Source: Rhodanobacter sp. C03
GTDB taxonomy: Bacteria; Pseudomonadota; Gammaproteobacteria; Xanthomonadales; Rhodanobacteraceae
Direction of reading: 5' to 3'
Assembly (NCBI RefSeq): GCF_002001175.1
Contig: NZ_MUNT01000016.1
Coordinates: forward strand, 1 to 64,000
DNA length: 64,000 bases
Below are positions 1 to 8,905 of this stretch, in pieces. The notes beneath the pieces were generated by a model. It saw only the letters and a program-made list of their open reading frames with translations, ran no database searches and was not told where the DNA came from. Both the position numbers and the translations under genes were made by a program. How positions within the stretch are numbered: position 1 is the stretch's first letter; every line of letters begins with the position of its first letter.

Positions 1-93
1 CGCCGTGTCGGCTTCTTCTTGGACTCGAAACTCAGCGAGGCAAAGGAACGCTGCTTCATCGGCGATGGGCTTCCTGGGAACGGCTGGCTATGA
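1..93 (+). CDS. possible C-terminal end of an upstream gene (partial)
   Basis: Frame 1 is open from the window edge to a TGA at 91-93 and encodes 30 residues ending in NGWL. The composition looks protein-like, but a 30-codon open stretch is weak evidence. A second frame is also open, to a TAA at 110-112. No function can be assigned. Confidence 0.25.
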   Translation, partial: RRVGFFLDSKLSEAKERCFIGDGLPGNGWL

Positions 94-150
94 TGCCGCA
101 GACGGGAAATAAATCAGAGTGTCCCTAGGCGAGATGAGTCGAGGTGTACA

Positions 151-558
151 TTGAAAATTTGGAACGCATATGGATCAGAGCACTCAATGAACTTGGTGTT
201 GATAGGCACGTTCAAACAGGAGCGCGACGCCGATAATGTCAACACGTTCATTGACAAAATTGTCGAGCAGGCGGCTAAGGACGAGGCCTACGATATTTCG
301 AGGTCAGCGCCAGAGGATCAGCGATTCTCGGACGATATGCTTTCGTTGCTTCGTGCCAATAGGGCTTATTCGCTATCACCCACTGATCTCGAACAGTTTG
401 CGTTGGACCATAGCATCGACAGAGACGGCAATCGAATAACAGTTCGGACTGAAGAAGCTGATCTATCGGCTTTCATCAAGGTGTTCGTCGAAGCAGGCGC
501 GCGGGTAGAAATCTTCTCCGCACATGACTACCCGGAAGACAAATCCAAACAGGATTGA
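151..558 (+). CDS. small unknown protein, DUF6375-like, first gene of a putative defence cluster
   Basis: This gene encodes 135 residues from a TTG start. The N-terminus (KIWNAYGSEHSMNLVLIG) resembles a family I remember as DUF6375; that match is from memory and was not checked. The protein is acidic, with no signal peptide, no membrane segment and no catalytic motif I recognise. Its stop codon lies 11 bases before the ATG of the large nuclease-NTPase gene, so the two are probably co-transcribed and may act together. By eye, the codon use is more AT-rich than in the low-oxygen block, as expected for island DNA. Function is unknown. Confidence 0.65.
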   Translation: MKIWNAYGSEHSMNLVLIGTFKQERDADNVNTFIDKIVEQAAKDEAYDISRSAPEDQRFSDDMLSLLRANRAYSLSPTDLEQFALDHSIDRDGNRITVRTEEADLSAFIKVFVEAGARVEIFSAHDYPEDKSKQD

Positions 559-569
559 GGCGGAACCTG

Positions 570-3500
570 ATGCCCGCAGTGAATTGGGAAGCATTCGCTC
601 GCCTGCCAGGCGCTGCGGACGTCAACTTCGAGAAGCTCTGCCGCGCAGTCATGCGGCGACACTACGGGCAATTTGGAGATTTCCAAGAGCTCGCCAACCA
701 AGCCGGAGTTGAGTTCCACCTCAAGTTGCACACGGCCTGCGATTTAGGTGACCCACCGCGCTGGTTCGGTTGGCAGTGCAAGTGGTACGGGATCAGCAAT
801 GGCCAAAACCTTGGAAAGACTAGGCGCGACAAGATTGTCGACGGATTGAACAAGTCCAAAAAGTATCTTCCAGGACTAACAGACTGGGTCTTATGGACGA
901 AGCACACGCTGACGAAAGCTGACCAGGAGTGGTATTACGGGCTTGCATCAGCCTATCCAGGTGTAAAGCTCGCATTGAATACGTCGGACGACGTCGAGCT
1001 ACTGTTGTCGGGTGTGGCCACCAATCTACGGGAATCATACTTCGGTGAGCTCGTAATCACTCCTCAAACGCTTGCCGACCAGTACAAGGTCGCGGCCGCG
1101 CCATTTCGACATCGATACCAGCCCGAAGTGCACCATGTTGTTCCAACTGAGGAAGCCCTACTGCGGTGTCAGCTTAGCCATACAGTGTGGAGTAGCCTTT
1201 CTCACCTAGTCGACCGGTTGAACGCTCAAGCAGGTGAGATCAATGCAGATTTCGGAAGTGTTCCGACGAAACTGCATCCGGGTCTGAGCGAATTGCTTAC
1301 GCAGAGCGCAGCTGCGGCTAGTGTTTTGAAGGATGTTCACGATGCCATTCGTCTCGGCGACATTGCGGCTATAAAGCAGTTGTCCGCAGAAGGCATTGAC
1401 AACCCCCAAAGGCATCGTCAGCTTGTTGCAAGACTGCGATCTGCACGATCCCCATGTGCTCTTGTTGGCGCGAACCTGCTTGCAGACATCTATGCAGCAG
1501 ATTCGGAGCTTGCTGCGCTGCGAGACTTGGTTGAGATTCGCGCAGCGGCCGTCCTTGCGCCTGCAGGTGCCGGAAAGTCTGAGCTATCACTGAGATTGAC
1601 TTGTCCTACTGCAGAGCTGTTCGGTGGTGTCGTCCTATTTGGAAAGGACTTGCACGCCGGGCAGGATCTTGATGATCTAGTACGTAGTTTCAAGATTGGA
1701 GGAAAGGCCGCTCCGAGCTTCGAGCAATTTGTTGAAGCGGTCGATGCTGCTGGAGAGAGGGCCGGAAAACGACTGCCGGTGGTGATTGACGGCCTGAACG
1801 AGGCCGAGGATCCGAGAGATTGGAAAGAGCCGCTGTTCAGGGCCGACGAGATCCTGAAGCGCTTTCCCCACGTCCTGCTCATAGTGACCCTTCGAGACCA
1901 GTTTTCTGGCGACTGCCTTCCCGAAGGCATGTCCTCCTTCGCAATGAATGGGTTTGAAGACAATCCAAGGGCGGCGATTGCCAAATATTTTGAGCACTAC
2001 AAGATCGATGCCACTGACGAAGATCTACCTCTGGAATTCCTCCAGCATCCACTTACGCTTCGCATCTATTGCGAGGTCGCAAATCCAGATCGTAAGCACC
2101 TTGTCGGCGTAGAAGCGCTTCCTCGCTCAATGAGCGCGCTTTTCAGCGAGTACTTCCGGCGACTGGTTGTACGAATTGCAGATCGGTCGCCTTCCTCTAG
2201 GCGTCTCTATCAGGACGAAGTGCAGGATGCCCTTCGCAAGCTTGGCGAGCTGCTGTGGGAGCGAAAGACTCGTGGAATCGAGCAGCAATTTGCCCGCGAG
2301 ACTATCAAAGACGCTGGTTCTTGGAACGAAAGTCTACTAAGGAGCTTGGAATCGGAGGGCGTGCTCGTACGATTGTCAAATGGCACCGGGCGATTTGGGG
2401 TTGCGTTCACTTACGACTTGATGGCTGGTCACGTAATCGCGGAGTATCTCCTCCACCGTGATGACATCGACGAATGGCTCTGTTCCCCAGCGAATATCTT
2501 GAAGTTGTCATCCGGTGGCCTGGATTCTCACCCGCTCGCCACGGACATCTTTGGTGCTATGGCCGGGCTGTTTCCAGTTCGTAAGCGCGGGCGTCAGCTA
2601 TGGCAGGTGCTGCCTACAAGTCTTGTTTCTAGCGCGCTGCTTCTTTCTGCGAAAGGGGACCCGGCCCATATCAACCGGGAGACTGTTGACCGGTTCCATG
2701 ACGAAATGATCACTTCATCCGGGTTCGCTCATGCTGCGTACCCGTTGCTTCGAATGACGCGCGCGGCCAGTGCTCACCCATTTGATGCAGATTTCTCGGA
2801 TGGGGTACTTCGCCGCATGACCAATTCGGCGCGCGATCTGTCGTGGTCCGAGTGGCTGCGTAAGAATGAGGAGATTTGCAGAAAGGATGTGATCGATCTC
2901 GATGTGAAGTGGGCGCGCGGCGGCGTAGATCGCAAGGAGTTGGCGCGGGCTCGTTGGGTCATGTGGATGTTGACAACAACCTCAAGGTACCTACGTGACC
3001 TTTCAACGAAAGCACTACATACGTTCGCCCTAGTGATGCCAGATGGCTTTTACGAGCTTGCGCTGGAGTCCAGCACAATTTCGGATCCTTACGTGCCGGA
3101 ACGAATGTTCGCGGCGGCCTACGGAGCGGCATTGTCTACGTGGTCGGATGAGTCAAACGCGACTACCAGATCAATACTGCCGACAGTAGCCAGAAATATT
3201 TTCAGTTCGTACTTTTCTGATCACGCGGCGACGCCTACTCGGCATGCACTGCTGCGTCAGTACTGCTTGGGCATCATCACGTTAGCTAGGAGGATTGATT
3301 CCTCCTGCATTTCTCACGAAGAGGCAAATTATCTCAAGCCGCCATTCAGCCATCTGCCGTCTCCGTTTGACAAGCTGCCGCGTACAAGTGCGAAGAGAAT
3401 TGATGCAGCAGATCAAGCGGCCATATCTATGGATTTTGGCAACTACACGCTCGGCAGGCTGGTAGCCAACCGATCCAACTATGACTTCGAAAACACAGAG

Positions 3501-4598
3501 TATGTAGGGGTTAGGAAAGCGATCGTGGTCAGAATGCTTCAGTTGGGCTACGACCCGGAGTTGTTTCGAGAAGTCGACAAGACTATGCGGTCCTCCTCAC
3601 GCCATGACGAAGAAGGCACGAAAGTCGACAGGTACGGCAAGAAGTACGGATGGATTGCCTACTTCGAGATGTGGGGGGTGAGGAGCGACAAAAACCTCCT
3701 GTCCGAATGGCGTGGCGACGAACGAACCGTAGACGCAGATATTGATCCGACCTTTCTCGGCGCGGTCAAATCGTGGGACCCAGTGCTTCCCGAACTGTTC
3801 GTGGGGTCGCCGCAGGACATTGCCCAGTGGATTGTTGACGGCCCCGTGCCGGACTACGGCAGCTTGCTGCAACCAAGCGTCGTCGACGACGTGGTGGGGA
3901 ACTGGGTGCTGCTTGAGGGGTTCTTGGAAGAAACCGCAAAAACAGACTATCGAAATGTTTTTACCTTTATGCGAGGCATGTTGGTTGAGCGGGATCAGGT
4001 CAGCAAACTCAGGAAGGTCTTCGATTCCATGGAGTATCCGGGCAACGATGCCATCGCGAAGGTTCGCGAGCAGTACTACAAGTACGCCGGAGAGATGCCA
4101 TTCGAATCGGTGCCAGGCGTCCCACCGCCGGTGTCCGATTCAGAGCAAGAGGTGGTCTCTTCGGATCGATGGACCGGAATTGGTGTACCTGTCGAAGTGC
4201 CTGTACACGTCTACTCCTGGGAGAGTTATCACAGCAAGTTGAACCATGGGAGTGGCGCATTTTTCCCCTCACCAGCGATCTGCCAGGCAACGGGATTGGG
4301 TTTTCGACCGTATCATTGGGATCTCTACGAGCAAGAGGGAGTTGGTTCGCTCTATCGCCGACTCAAAGGTCGAGACGAGTCGGTGCGAGGGCACATCGCT
4401 TACGTGCGAGCGGATCTGCTTGACCAGTACTTGGAGGCGTCGAACAAGGCGTTGGTTTGGCTGATCTGGGGCGAGCGAGGGGAGCACTACCGTGGCCGAT
4501 CAGGGATCGACCGTGATCTGCATCATGTGTACGACAAGCACAAACACATTCACAAGTATTCCGAGATCCGAATACCGAGGAAATCTCGGGCCAAGTGA
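570..4598 (+). CDS. nuclease-STAND NTPase, candidate anti-phage protein
   Basis: This is a cytoplasmic protein of about 1342 residues. Its N-terminus carries what looks like a PD-(D/E)xK nuclease of Mrr type: an acidic residue in GVEFH (E48) followed by a WQCKW core (Q69, K71). A P-loop NTPase follows, with Walker A APAGAGKS at about 330-337, Walker B VVIDGLNEAED around D407 and a sensor-like VTLRDQF. The DGLNE form of Walker B is typical of STAND/NACHT ATPases. The C-terminal 700 residues match no domain I recognise and could be the ligand sensor. The layout of effector, NTPase and long sensor matches Avs-type antiviral STAND proteins. The ATG at 570 is preferred over a TTG at 555 because GAGG lies 9 bases upstream. 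Defence is inference. Confidence 0.82.
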   Translation: MPAVNWEAFARLPGAADVNFEKLCRAVMRRHYGQFGDFQELANQAGVEFHLKLHTACDLGDPPRWFGWQCKWYGISNGQNLGKTRRDKIVDGLNKSKKYLPGLTDWVLWTKHTLTKADQEWYYGLASAYPGVKLALNTSDDVELLLSGVATNLRESYFGELVITPQTLADQYKVAAAPFRHRYQPEVHHVVPTEEALLRCQLSHTVWSSLSHLVDRLNAQAGEINADFGSVPTKLHPGLSELLTQSAAAASVLKDVHDAIRLGDIAAIKQLSAEGIDNPQRHRQLVARLRSARSPCALVGANLLADIYAADSELAALRDLVEIRAAAVLAPAGAGKSELSLRLTCPTAELFGGVVLFGKDLHAGQDLDDLVRSFKIGGKAAPSFEQFVEAVDAAGERAGKRLPVVIDGLNEAEDPRDWKEPLFRADEILKRFPHVLLIVTLRDQFSGDCLPEGMSSFAMNGFEDNPRAAIAKYFEHYKIDATDEDLPLEFLQHPLTLRIYCEVANPDRKHLVGVEALPRSMSALFSEYFRRLVVRIADRSPSSRRLYQDEVQDALRKLGELLWERKTRGIEQQFARETIKDAGSWNESLLRSLESEGVLVRLSNGTGRFGVAFTYDLMAGHVIAEYLLHRDDIDEWLCSPANILKLSSGGLDSHPLATDIFGAMAGLFPVRKRGRQLWQVLPTSLVSSALLLSAKGDPAHINRETVDRFHDEMITSSGFAHAAYPLLRMTRAASAHPFDADFSDGVLRRMTNSARDLSWSEWLRKNEEICRKDVIDLDVKWARGGVDRKELARARWVMWMLTTTSRYLRDLSTKALHTFALVMPDGFYELALESSTISDPYVPERMFAAAYGAALSTWSDESNATTRSILPTVARNIFSSYFSDHAATPTRHALLRQYCLGIITLARRIDSSCISHEEANYLKPPFSHLPSPFDKLPRTSAKRIDAADQAAISMDFGNYTLGRLVANRSNYDFENTEYVGVRKAIVVRMLQLGYDPELFREVDKTMRSSSRHDEEGTKVDRYGKKYGWIAYFEMWGVRSDKNLLSEWRGDERTVDADIDPTFLGAVKSWDPVLPELFVGSPQDIAQWIVDGPVPDYGSLLQPSVVDDVVGNWVLLEGFLEETAKTDYRNVFTFMRGMLVERDQVSKLRKVFDSMEYPGNDAIAKVREQYYKYAGEMPFESVPGVPPPVSDSEQEVVSSDRWTGIGVPVEVPVHVYSWESYHSKLNHGSGAFFPSPAICQATGLGFRPYHWDLYEQEGVGSLYRRLKGRDESVRGHIAYVRADLLDQYLEASNKALVWLIWGERGEHYRGRSGIDRDLHHVYDKHKHIHKYSEIRIPRKSRAK

Positions 4599-5128
4599 AT
4601 CTAAGCGGCCGTACCTTTGACATGCATGCCAGAAACGCAATTGTGATAGCCGAGAAACCGTCCGCGTTCGATTCGAAGGCGATCGATGAGTTCGTTGCGC
4701 TTGTGCTGGTTGGCGGCGAAGTGCTGGCTCAAGGACTCAGGGATCGCGTGCTTCAGGCGGAAAGCATCGCGTTGCTCAAGAAGGACGACCAATTGTTGGG
4801 GGTCGCTGGCCTGAAGCGACCCACACGGAGTCATCGTGCGCAAGTCTTCGAGCGATCCCGCACAGTGCTTGATGCGAAGGAATTTCTACTTGAGCTCGGG
4901 TGGGTCTACGTCGTTCCTATCGCAAGGGGACAGGGGCATTCCTTGCCCCTGTGCAGTGCAGTAGTCGATGCCGCTACAGGGAGTGGCGTCTTCGCAACGT
5001 CTCGCGTCGAGAATCACGGTATGCACCGGACCTTAGCCCAGTTGGGCTTTGATCGCGTTGGCAGAGAATGGCCATCGCAGCAGAATCAAGGCAACTTGGC
5101 GCTATTTGTGCGTCCGGATGGCGCGTAA
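4595..5128 (+). CDS. GNAT-family N-acetyltransferase
   Basis: This gene encodes up to 177 residues. Its GTG start overlaps the stop of the NTPase gene (GTGA); an in-frame ATG at 4622 is an alternative. The acetyl-CoA binding region is visible as VVPIARGQGHS, close to the family's R/Q-x-x-G-x-G/A pattern, followed by the usual end in which a residue of the next turn (ENHGMHRTLAQLGF) precedes the last strands. The substrate is unknown. Tight overlap with the NTPase gene makes it the third gene of the putative defence operon, where it might be an accessory factor or simply island cargo. Confidence 0.72.
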   Translation: MNLSGRTFDMHARNAIVIAEKPSAFDSKAIDEFVALVLVGGEVLAQGLRDRVLQAESIALLKKDDQLLGVAGLKRPTRSHRAQVFERSRTVLDAKEFLLELGWVYVVPIARGQGHSLPLCSAVVDAATGSGVFATSRVENHGMHRTLAQLGFDRVGREWPSQQNQGNLALFVRPDGA

Positions 5129-5319
5129 CCGTGGGAAAGTCATTCGAGATGGTTAGTGGAGAAGCAGTTTCCTCAAGCTACATACACTGAGTGACCGCTT
5201 CTGGCCGAACTGAGACATTCCTGGCATGTCAAACGAGATGACGGCACCACCGGAATGGACATCCGCATCAGGGGCGACGCGAAAGAGGGCGTCGGCCACC
5301 CGGAGATAGCCGACGCCAC

Positions 5320-5631
5320 TCAGGGCTCGTCTCGCGCCAGGATTCGACCGAGTCCTGCAAGTACCACTTCGTCTACCTTCTCCCGTGTGAAGTACTCGCA
5401 TCGTTCGCGCCAGGAGTCTTCGTCCCACTCACAAGACGCGACACGATCGTCATACAACGCCTCGAACTCTGCCGCCCAATTCTTCGCGAGGTTGTGGAAC
5501 TCGTAACTGTCGTTGGGCCGGAAGCGGGCGAGCGCCATGTTCCATGCGATCTCCACGACCGTCTCGATGAGCTTGCCGTGCATGTGGAGCGTGGCCCTGT
5601 TCTCGGCCAGCCGTTCGCTGCAGTTCTTCAT
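5320..5631 (-). CDS. hypothetical island protein, 103 aa
   Basis: This is a soluble, mostly helical protein of 103 residues, rich in Trp, Glu and Arg. It has no signal peptide and no motif I know. Its ATG overlaps the stop of the upstream reverse-strand gene (ATGA, 5628-5631), so it is the last gene of a three-gene unit headed by the RadC-like gene. Such small genes are typical cargo of integrative elements. Function is unknown. Confidence 0.6.
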   Translation of the reverse strand: MKNCSERLAENRATLHMHGKLIETVVEIAWNMALARFRPNDSYEFHNLAKNWAAEFEALYDDRVASCEWDEDSWRERCEYFTREKVDEVVLAGLGRILARDEP

Positions 5632-6254
5632 GTGCGTGCCTCCCGTGTGCGCAGGTAGTCGTGAACGCGATAGAGCCGCTCGATCCCGGGCGTGTTGTCC
5701 TCAATCCACTCCTCAGGCCTTCCGTTTCCTCGTGCGCTCTCCATCAGGCCGGTCTCATCCAGTTCACCATGGGTGTCGAGCACATACGCTTCAATCAAGG
5801 TTTGAAGTTGGTTGTGATCCCAGCACGTCACGTCACCCCACGTTCTCCAGTCGGGCGAGTAGAAGGAGATGAAGCCGCTGCGGGACGTGTGGCGCTCACC
5901 GGCCACCTGGGCGAGTGAGGCCGTCGATGTCTCGCGCATCATCCGCTGTGCATCTTCCAGCGGCAGTTCGATAAACAGGCGATCTGTCTCGAAGTTGTAG
6001 AACTTTGGGGAATCCATCGACTCGAAACGCGCGTGGTGGATCCCAGCTTCCTCGCAAAAGCATTCCGAAAACTCCTTGGCGTACGCGCAGTGGACTGCCG
6101 ACCAACAGCAGGCGCTGCTTAAGCGATCGGTCAAACCCTGATTCGGATGACCCTGGTCGTTTGAGAACATCGCCGTCATGGCGTAGTCCAGCTCAGCATC
6201 GTGCTGGGAACCGTAGAACCCAGCAAAGGGTAGGGCAGCAGTGAGCATCTGCAT
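5628..6254 (-). CDS. hypothetical island protein, about 208 aa
   Basis: The reading frame extends upstream to 6287, but the start at 6254 overlaps the stop of the RadC-like gene (TGATG) and is the better choice. The protein is soluble and rich in aromatic residues and cysteines (SACCWSAVHC, ECFCEEAG) and ends in a charged helix. I recognise no domain. Overlaps on both sides show co-translation with its neighbours in an element-borne operon. Function is unknown. Confidence 0.6.
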   Translation of the reverse strand: MQMLTAALPFAGFYGSQHDAELDYAMTAMFSNDQGHPNQGLTDRLSSACCWSAVHCAYAKEFSECFCEEAGIHHARFESMDSPKFYNFETDRLFIELPLEDAQRMMRETSTASLAQVAGERHTSRSGFISFYSPDWRTWGDVTCWDHNQLQTLIEAYVLDTHGELDETGLMESARGNGRPEEWIEDNTPGIERLYRVHDYLRTREART

Positions 6255-6739
6255 CACATCAGCCCTCTGCCGGCCATGCTGACGCACTCGGCACCCACAA
6301 CAATGTGGTCAAGAATCCGCACGCCAATTAGCCGCAAAGCATCCCGAAGCTCGTGGGTAATTGCACGGTCCGCCGCACTGGGCTCGGCAACGCCGCTGGG
6401 GTGGTTGTGCGCAAAAATGGCGGCGCTGGCATTGATGCTCAACGCGGCCCGCACGACTTCCCGGGGATAGATGTTGGCGCCATCGACGGTGCCGGTAAAG
6501 AGCTTCTGACAGTCGAGAATGCGATGGCGGTTGTCCAGCCACAGGACGTGAAACTCCTCGTGAAAAAGAGCACCCAAGCGCATGCGAAGAAAGTCGTTGG
6601 CATCGGTTGGATTGCCGATGCTGCCTTGACGTTCAAGCCTTCCTTTCAGGATGCCTTCGGCCGCGGCGAGAACGTCCTGCTCTGTCGTTTCGTCAGTGAG
6701 CTTGTAGCGAGTGTAGGTCAATGATCGAACAACTTTCAT
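6254..6739 (-). CDS. RadC-like JAB-domain protein
   Basis: This 161-residue protein has the JAB/MPN metalloprotease-like fold of RadC: an N-terminal helix, then the zinc motif HNHPSG, then SAADRAITHELRDALRLIG with the conserved Ser and Asp, and the closing strand ILDHIVVG. It lacks the helix-hairpin-helix of chromosomal RadC, so it is the short form common on plasmids, phages and genomic islands. The role of that form is unsettled. A strong AAGGAG lies upstream of the ATG. It heads the three-gene unit running down to 5320. Confidence 0.85.
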   Translation of the reverse strand: MKVVRSLTYTRYKLTDETTEQDVLAAAEGILKGRLERQGSIGNPTDANDFLRMRLGALFHEEFHVLWLDNRHRILDCQKLFTGTVDGANIYPREVVRAALSINASAAIFAHNHPSGVAEPSAADRAITHELRDALRLIGVRILDHIVVGAECVSMAGRGLM

Positions 6740-6766
6740 AAGGTGCTCCTTGTGATGTGCACAAAC

Positions 6767-6800
6767 GCATAGAGCCCGGCCGTGAGGCCGGGCTCTATGC
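6767..6800 (-). terminator. perfect 15-bp GC-rich hairpin
   Basis: Two perfectly complementary 15-base arms flank a GTGA loop. The hairpin lies downstream of the zinc-ribbon gene and just upstream of the RadC-like gene, both on the reverse strand. It probably ends or attenuates transcription between them. No long T-tract follows on the reverse strand, so Rho-independent termination is uncertain. Confidence 0.5.
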
Positions 6801-6873
6801 GAAGTCGTCAGGAAAGATGAAAAGAAATGGGGGCCCGAGCCCGGTTGGCTCGATGCGGCTGGCTTTTGGGGCG

Positions 6874-7191
6874 CTACGTCAAAACCGGATCAGTGCGATT
6901 GGCATCAAATACATGGCCGCAGGCCTGGCAACGAAAGTTGTCGGGTAGGGCTTGGTCAATCGGCGCACCGATTGCCGAACCTGCTACACAGCCCGCTGCG
7001 CCGCCGAGCAGGCCGCCGAGGATCGCGCTAGCAATGACACCCAGCGGATCATCGTTTTCCTTTGCGTCCGTCATCGCGCTGGAGGCACCTTGGATAGCAC
7101 CAGCGATGCCGCCGATGGCGGCTGCCGTGGTTTGCGCGCGACGTCGAGGGACGACGAACGCGGTGTGGCACTGGGGGCATGGTGGCGTCAT
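6874..7191 (-). CDS. zinc-ribbon, glycine-zipper membrane protein
   Basis: This 105-residue protein has an N-terminal CPQCH half-site and a C-terminal CQACG half-site that could form one zinc ribbon. Between them lie two Gly/Ala-rich segments (IGGIAGAIQGA and ILGGLLGGAAGCVAGSAIGAP) that look like a glycine-zipper membrane hairpin. Its ATG overlaps the stop of the upstream 42-codon membrane ORF. The combination is known from small uncharacterised proteins of mobile elements. Function is unknown. Confidence 0.6.
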   Translation of the reverse strand: MTPPCPQCHTAFVVPRRRAQTTAAAIGGIAGAIQGASSAMTDAKENDDPLGVIASAILGGLLGGAAGCVAGSAIGAPIDQALPDNFRCQACGHVFDANRTDPVLT

Positions 7192-7316
7192 ATGTGAGCC
7201 ACTCCGTTCGGCAACGCCACGGCGTCACCGTTATGGTTGCTCTTAGCCAACAAAAAGCCGATCGAAAATACGATCGCGAATGCAAGAAGACATTCGAGTA
7301 CTGGATAGTTGTACAT
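7188..7316 (-). CDS. small single-pass membrane protein, 42 aa
   Basis: This short ORF has an ATG preceded 8 bases away by GGGAG, one strongly hydrophobic segment (CLLAFAIVFSIGFLLA, about residues 9-24) and a polar C-terminal tail. It ends in an ATGA overlap with the zinc-ribbon gene. Ribosome binding site, hydrophobic profile and coupling together support a real gene despite its size. Function is unknown; it may associate with the glycine-zipper protein encoded next. Confidence 0.5.
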   Translation of the reverse strand: MYNYPVLECLLAFAIVFSIGFLLAKSNHNGDAVALPNGVAHI

Positions 7317-7504
7317 CACGATTTCTCCCATGGAGTTGGTGCAAGACTGACGGCGTCAGCTCATACGCGAGAGCTCCTGCTGCTCTCTATGGGGTGATGT
7401 AGGGCTGAAATTATTTTCGATCGACCGAGCGCCCACGATTCACTGACTAACAGAGTTGTGTGCGAATGGAAGTTGGGCCAATCCGACCTCTGTTGAGTGA
7501 TGAT

Positions 7505-8890
7505 CTAACTGGCGATCAACATCCATATGGCTGCAACGCCCATAAAGACGGTAGAGATCCAGCCGATCCTGATGATGAGCCTTGGGGCGGTAAACGTGCC
7601 CATGACCGATTTCCTTGAAGCCAGCAGAATAACCACCACCATCAGTGGTACGGCAACGACGCCATTAATCACAGCGCTCCAGAACAGGGCCTTCATCGGC
7701 GGAATGGACGAGTACTGAATGACCAGGGCCGCAAGTACACTGACGGCGATCACGCCGTAGAACCCACGTGCATCCTTGGCCTTGCGTTCCAGGCCCCATT
7801 GCCAGCCCATCGCTTCGCAAAGAGCATAGCTGGCGGAGCCTGCGAGAACCGGCACGCCGATCAGGCCGACTCCGAGGATGCCGAGTGCAAACAGAAGATA
7901 GGCAAGATCGCCGGCGAGTGGTCGAAGCGCGCTTGCCGCTTGTGCGGCAGTCGTGATGTCGGTGATGCCTGCGACATGCAACGTGACCGCCGTGGCAAGA
8001 ATGATGAAATAGGCAGCGATGTCCGAATAGAACATGCCATTCCAGGTATCCCACTTGATGCGGGTTAATTCTGACGCCGCGGCACCGGGATCTTGCGTCA
8101 ACGGTCGCGCTTCGCCTTTCAGGCGCATGTCCTCGACTTCTTCGGACGCTTGCCAGAAGAAAAGATAGGGGCTGATGGTTGTGCCGAAAATGGCGACTGC
8201 CATGGTAGCGGTGTCCGTGTTCGGCACGAAATGCGGCCAAAGCGTGTGCCAGATGACTTCTTTCCATGGCACGTGGACGGTAAAGAGCACGGCAGCGTAT
8301 GCAAGCAACGAAAGCGTCAACCATTTCAGATAAAACACATAGCGGTGGTACGGCACGATGATCTGTAGAGCGAGCATGCCGACAACAAAGCCGACCGTCA
8401 TGACGTGCCGGTCGACCGTGGTGACCAGTTCTGCCGCCTCACCCATCGCGGCAATGTCCGCGGCGATATTGAGCGTGTTTGCGATCAGCAGCAGCACTAC
8501 AACAGCTTTGAGCACATAAGGCGGAAACGTCGTTTTGATGTTCGCGGCCAGACCTTTGCCAGTCACGCGTCCGATCCGAGCGCACATGGATTGAATGGCC
8601 GCCATCATCGGGAATGCTAGTGGCATGGTCCACAACATGTTGAGACCAAACTGTGCGCCGGCCTGTGAATAAGTAGCGATGCCACTCGGATCGTCATCGG
8701 CGACACCGGTGATCAGTCCGGGGCCAACATGTGCCAACGGGTGCTGCTTCAGGCGATGCCACAAGGTTTTGTACAAGGACGTGCCGCCAGGATCGACAGC
8801 GGGGGTGCTTTCCGATGCGACGTCTTTCCGTATGACCGGCTTGAGCGGTGCTTGGTCCACGCGGGTGTTAGGATCCCATCGAAAAGGCAT
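7505..8890 (-). CDS. Nramp-family divalent metal transporter, non-canonical metal site
   Basis: This is a 461-residue polytopic membrane protein with about 11 helices. The helix-1 signature of Nramp proteins, normally DPGN, reads DPSG here. The helix-6 signature, normally MPH, reads SPY (TTISPYLFFWQASEEVED). Both the Asn and the Met that ligate Mn or Fe in classical MntH are therefore absent, as in Nramp-related transporters with altered specificity, some of which move Mg. The gene sits 15 bp behind a universal stress protein gene and shares its FNR-box promoter, so low-oxygen induction is likely. The family is sure; the substrate is not. Confidence 0.85.
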   Translation of the reverse strand: MPFRWDPNTRVDQAPLKPVIRKDVASESTPAVDPGGTSLYKTLWHRLKQHPLAHVGPGLITGVADDDPSGIATYSQAGAQFGLNMLWTMPLAFPMMAAIQSMCARIGRVTGKGLAANIKTTFPPYVLKAVVVLLLIANTLNIAADIAAMGEAAELVTTVDRHVMTVGFVVGMLALQIIVPYHRYVFYLKWLTLSLLAYAAVLFTVHVPWKEVIWHTLWPHFVPNTDTATMAVAIFGTTISPYLFFWQASEEVEDMRLKGEARPLTQDPGAAASELTRIKWDTWNGMFYSDIAAYFIILATAVTLHVAGITDITTAAQAASALRPLAGDLAYLLFALGILGVGLIGVPVLAGSASYALCEAMGWQWGLERKAKDARGFYGVIAVSVLAALVIQYSSIPPMKALFWSAVINGVVAVPLMVVVILLASRKSVMGTFTAPRLIIRIGWISTVFMGVAAIWMLIAS

Positions 8891-8905
8891 GCTCTTGCCC
8901 TTAGG

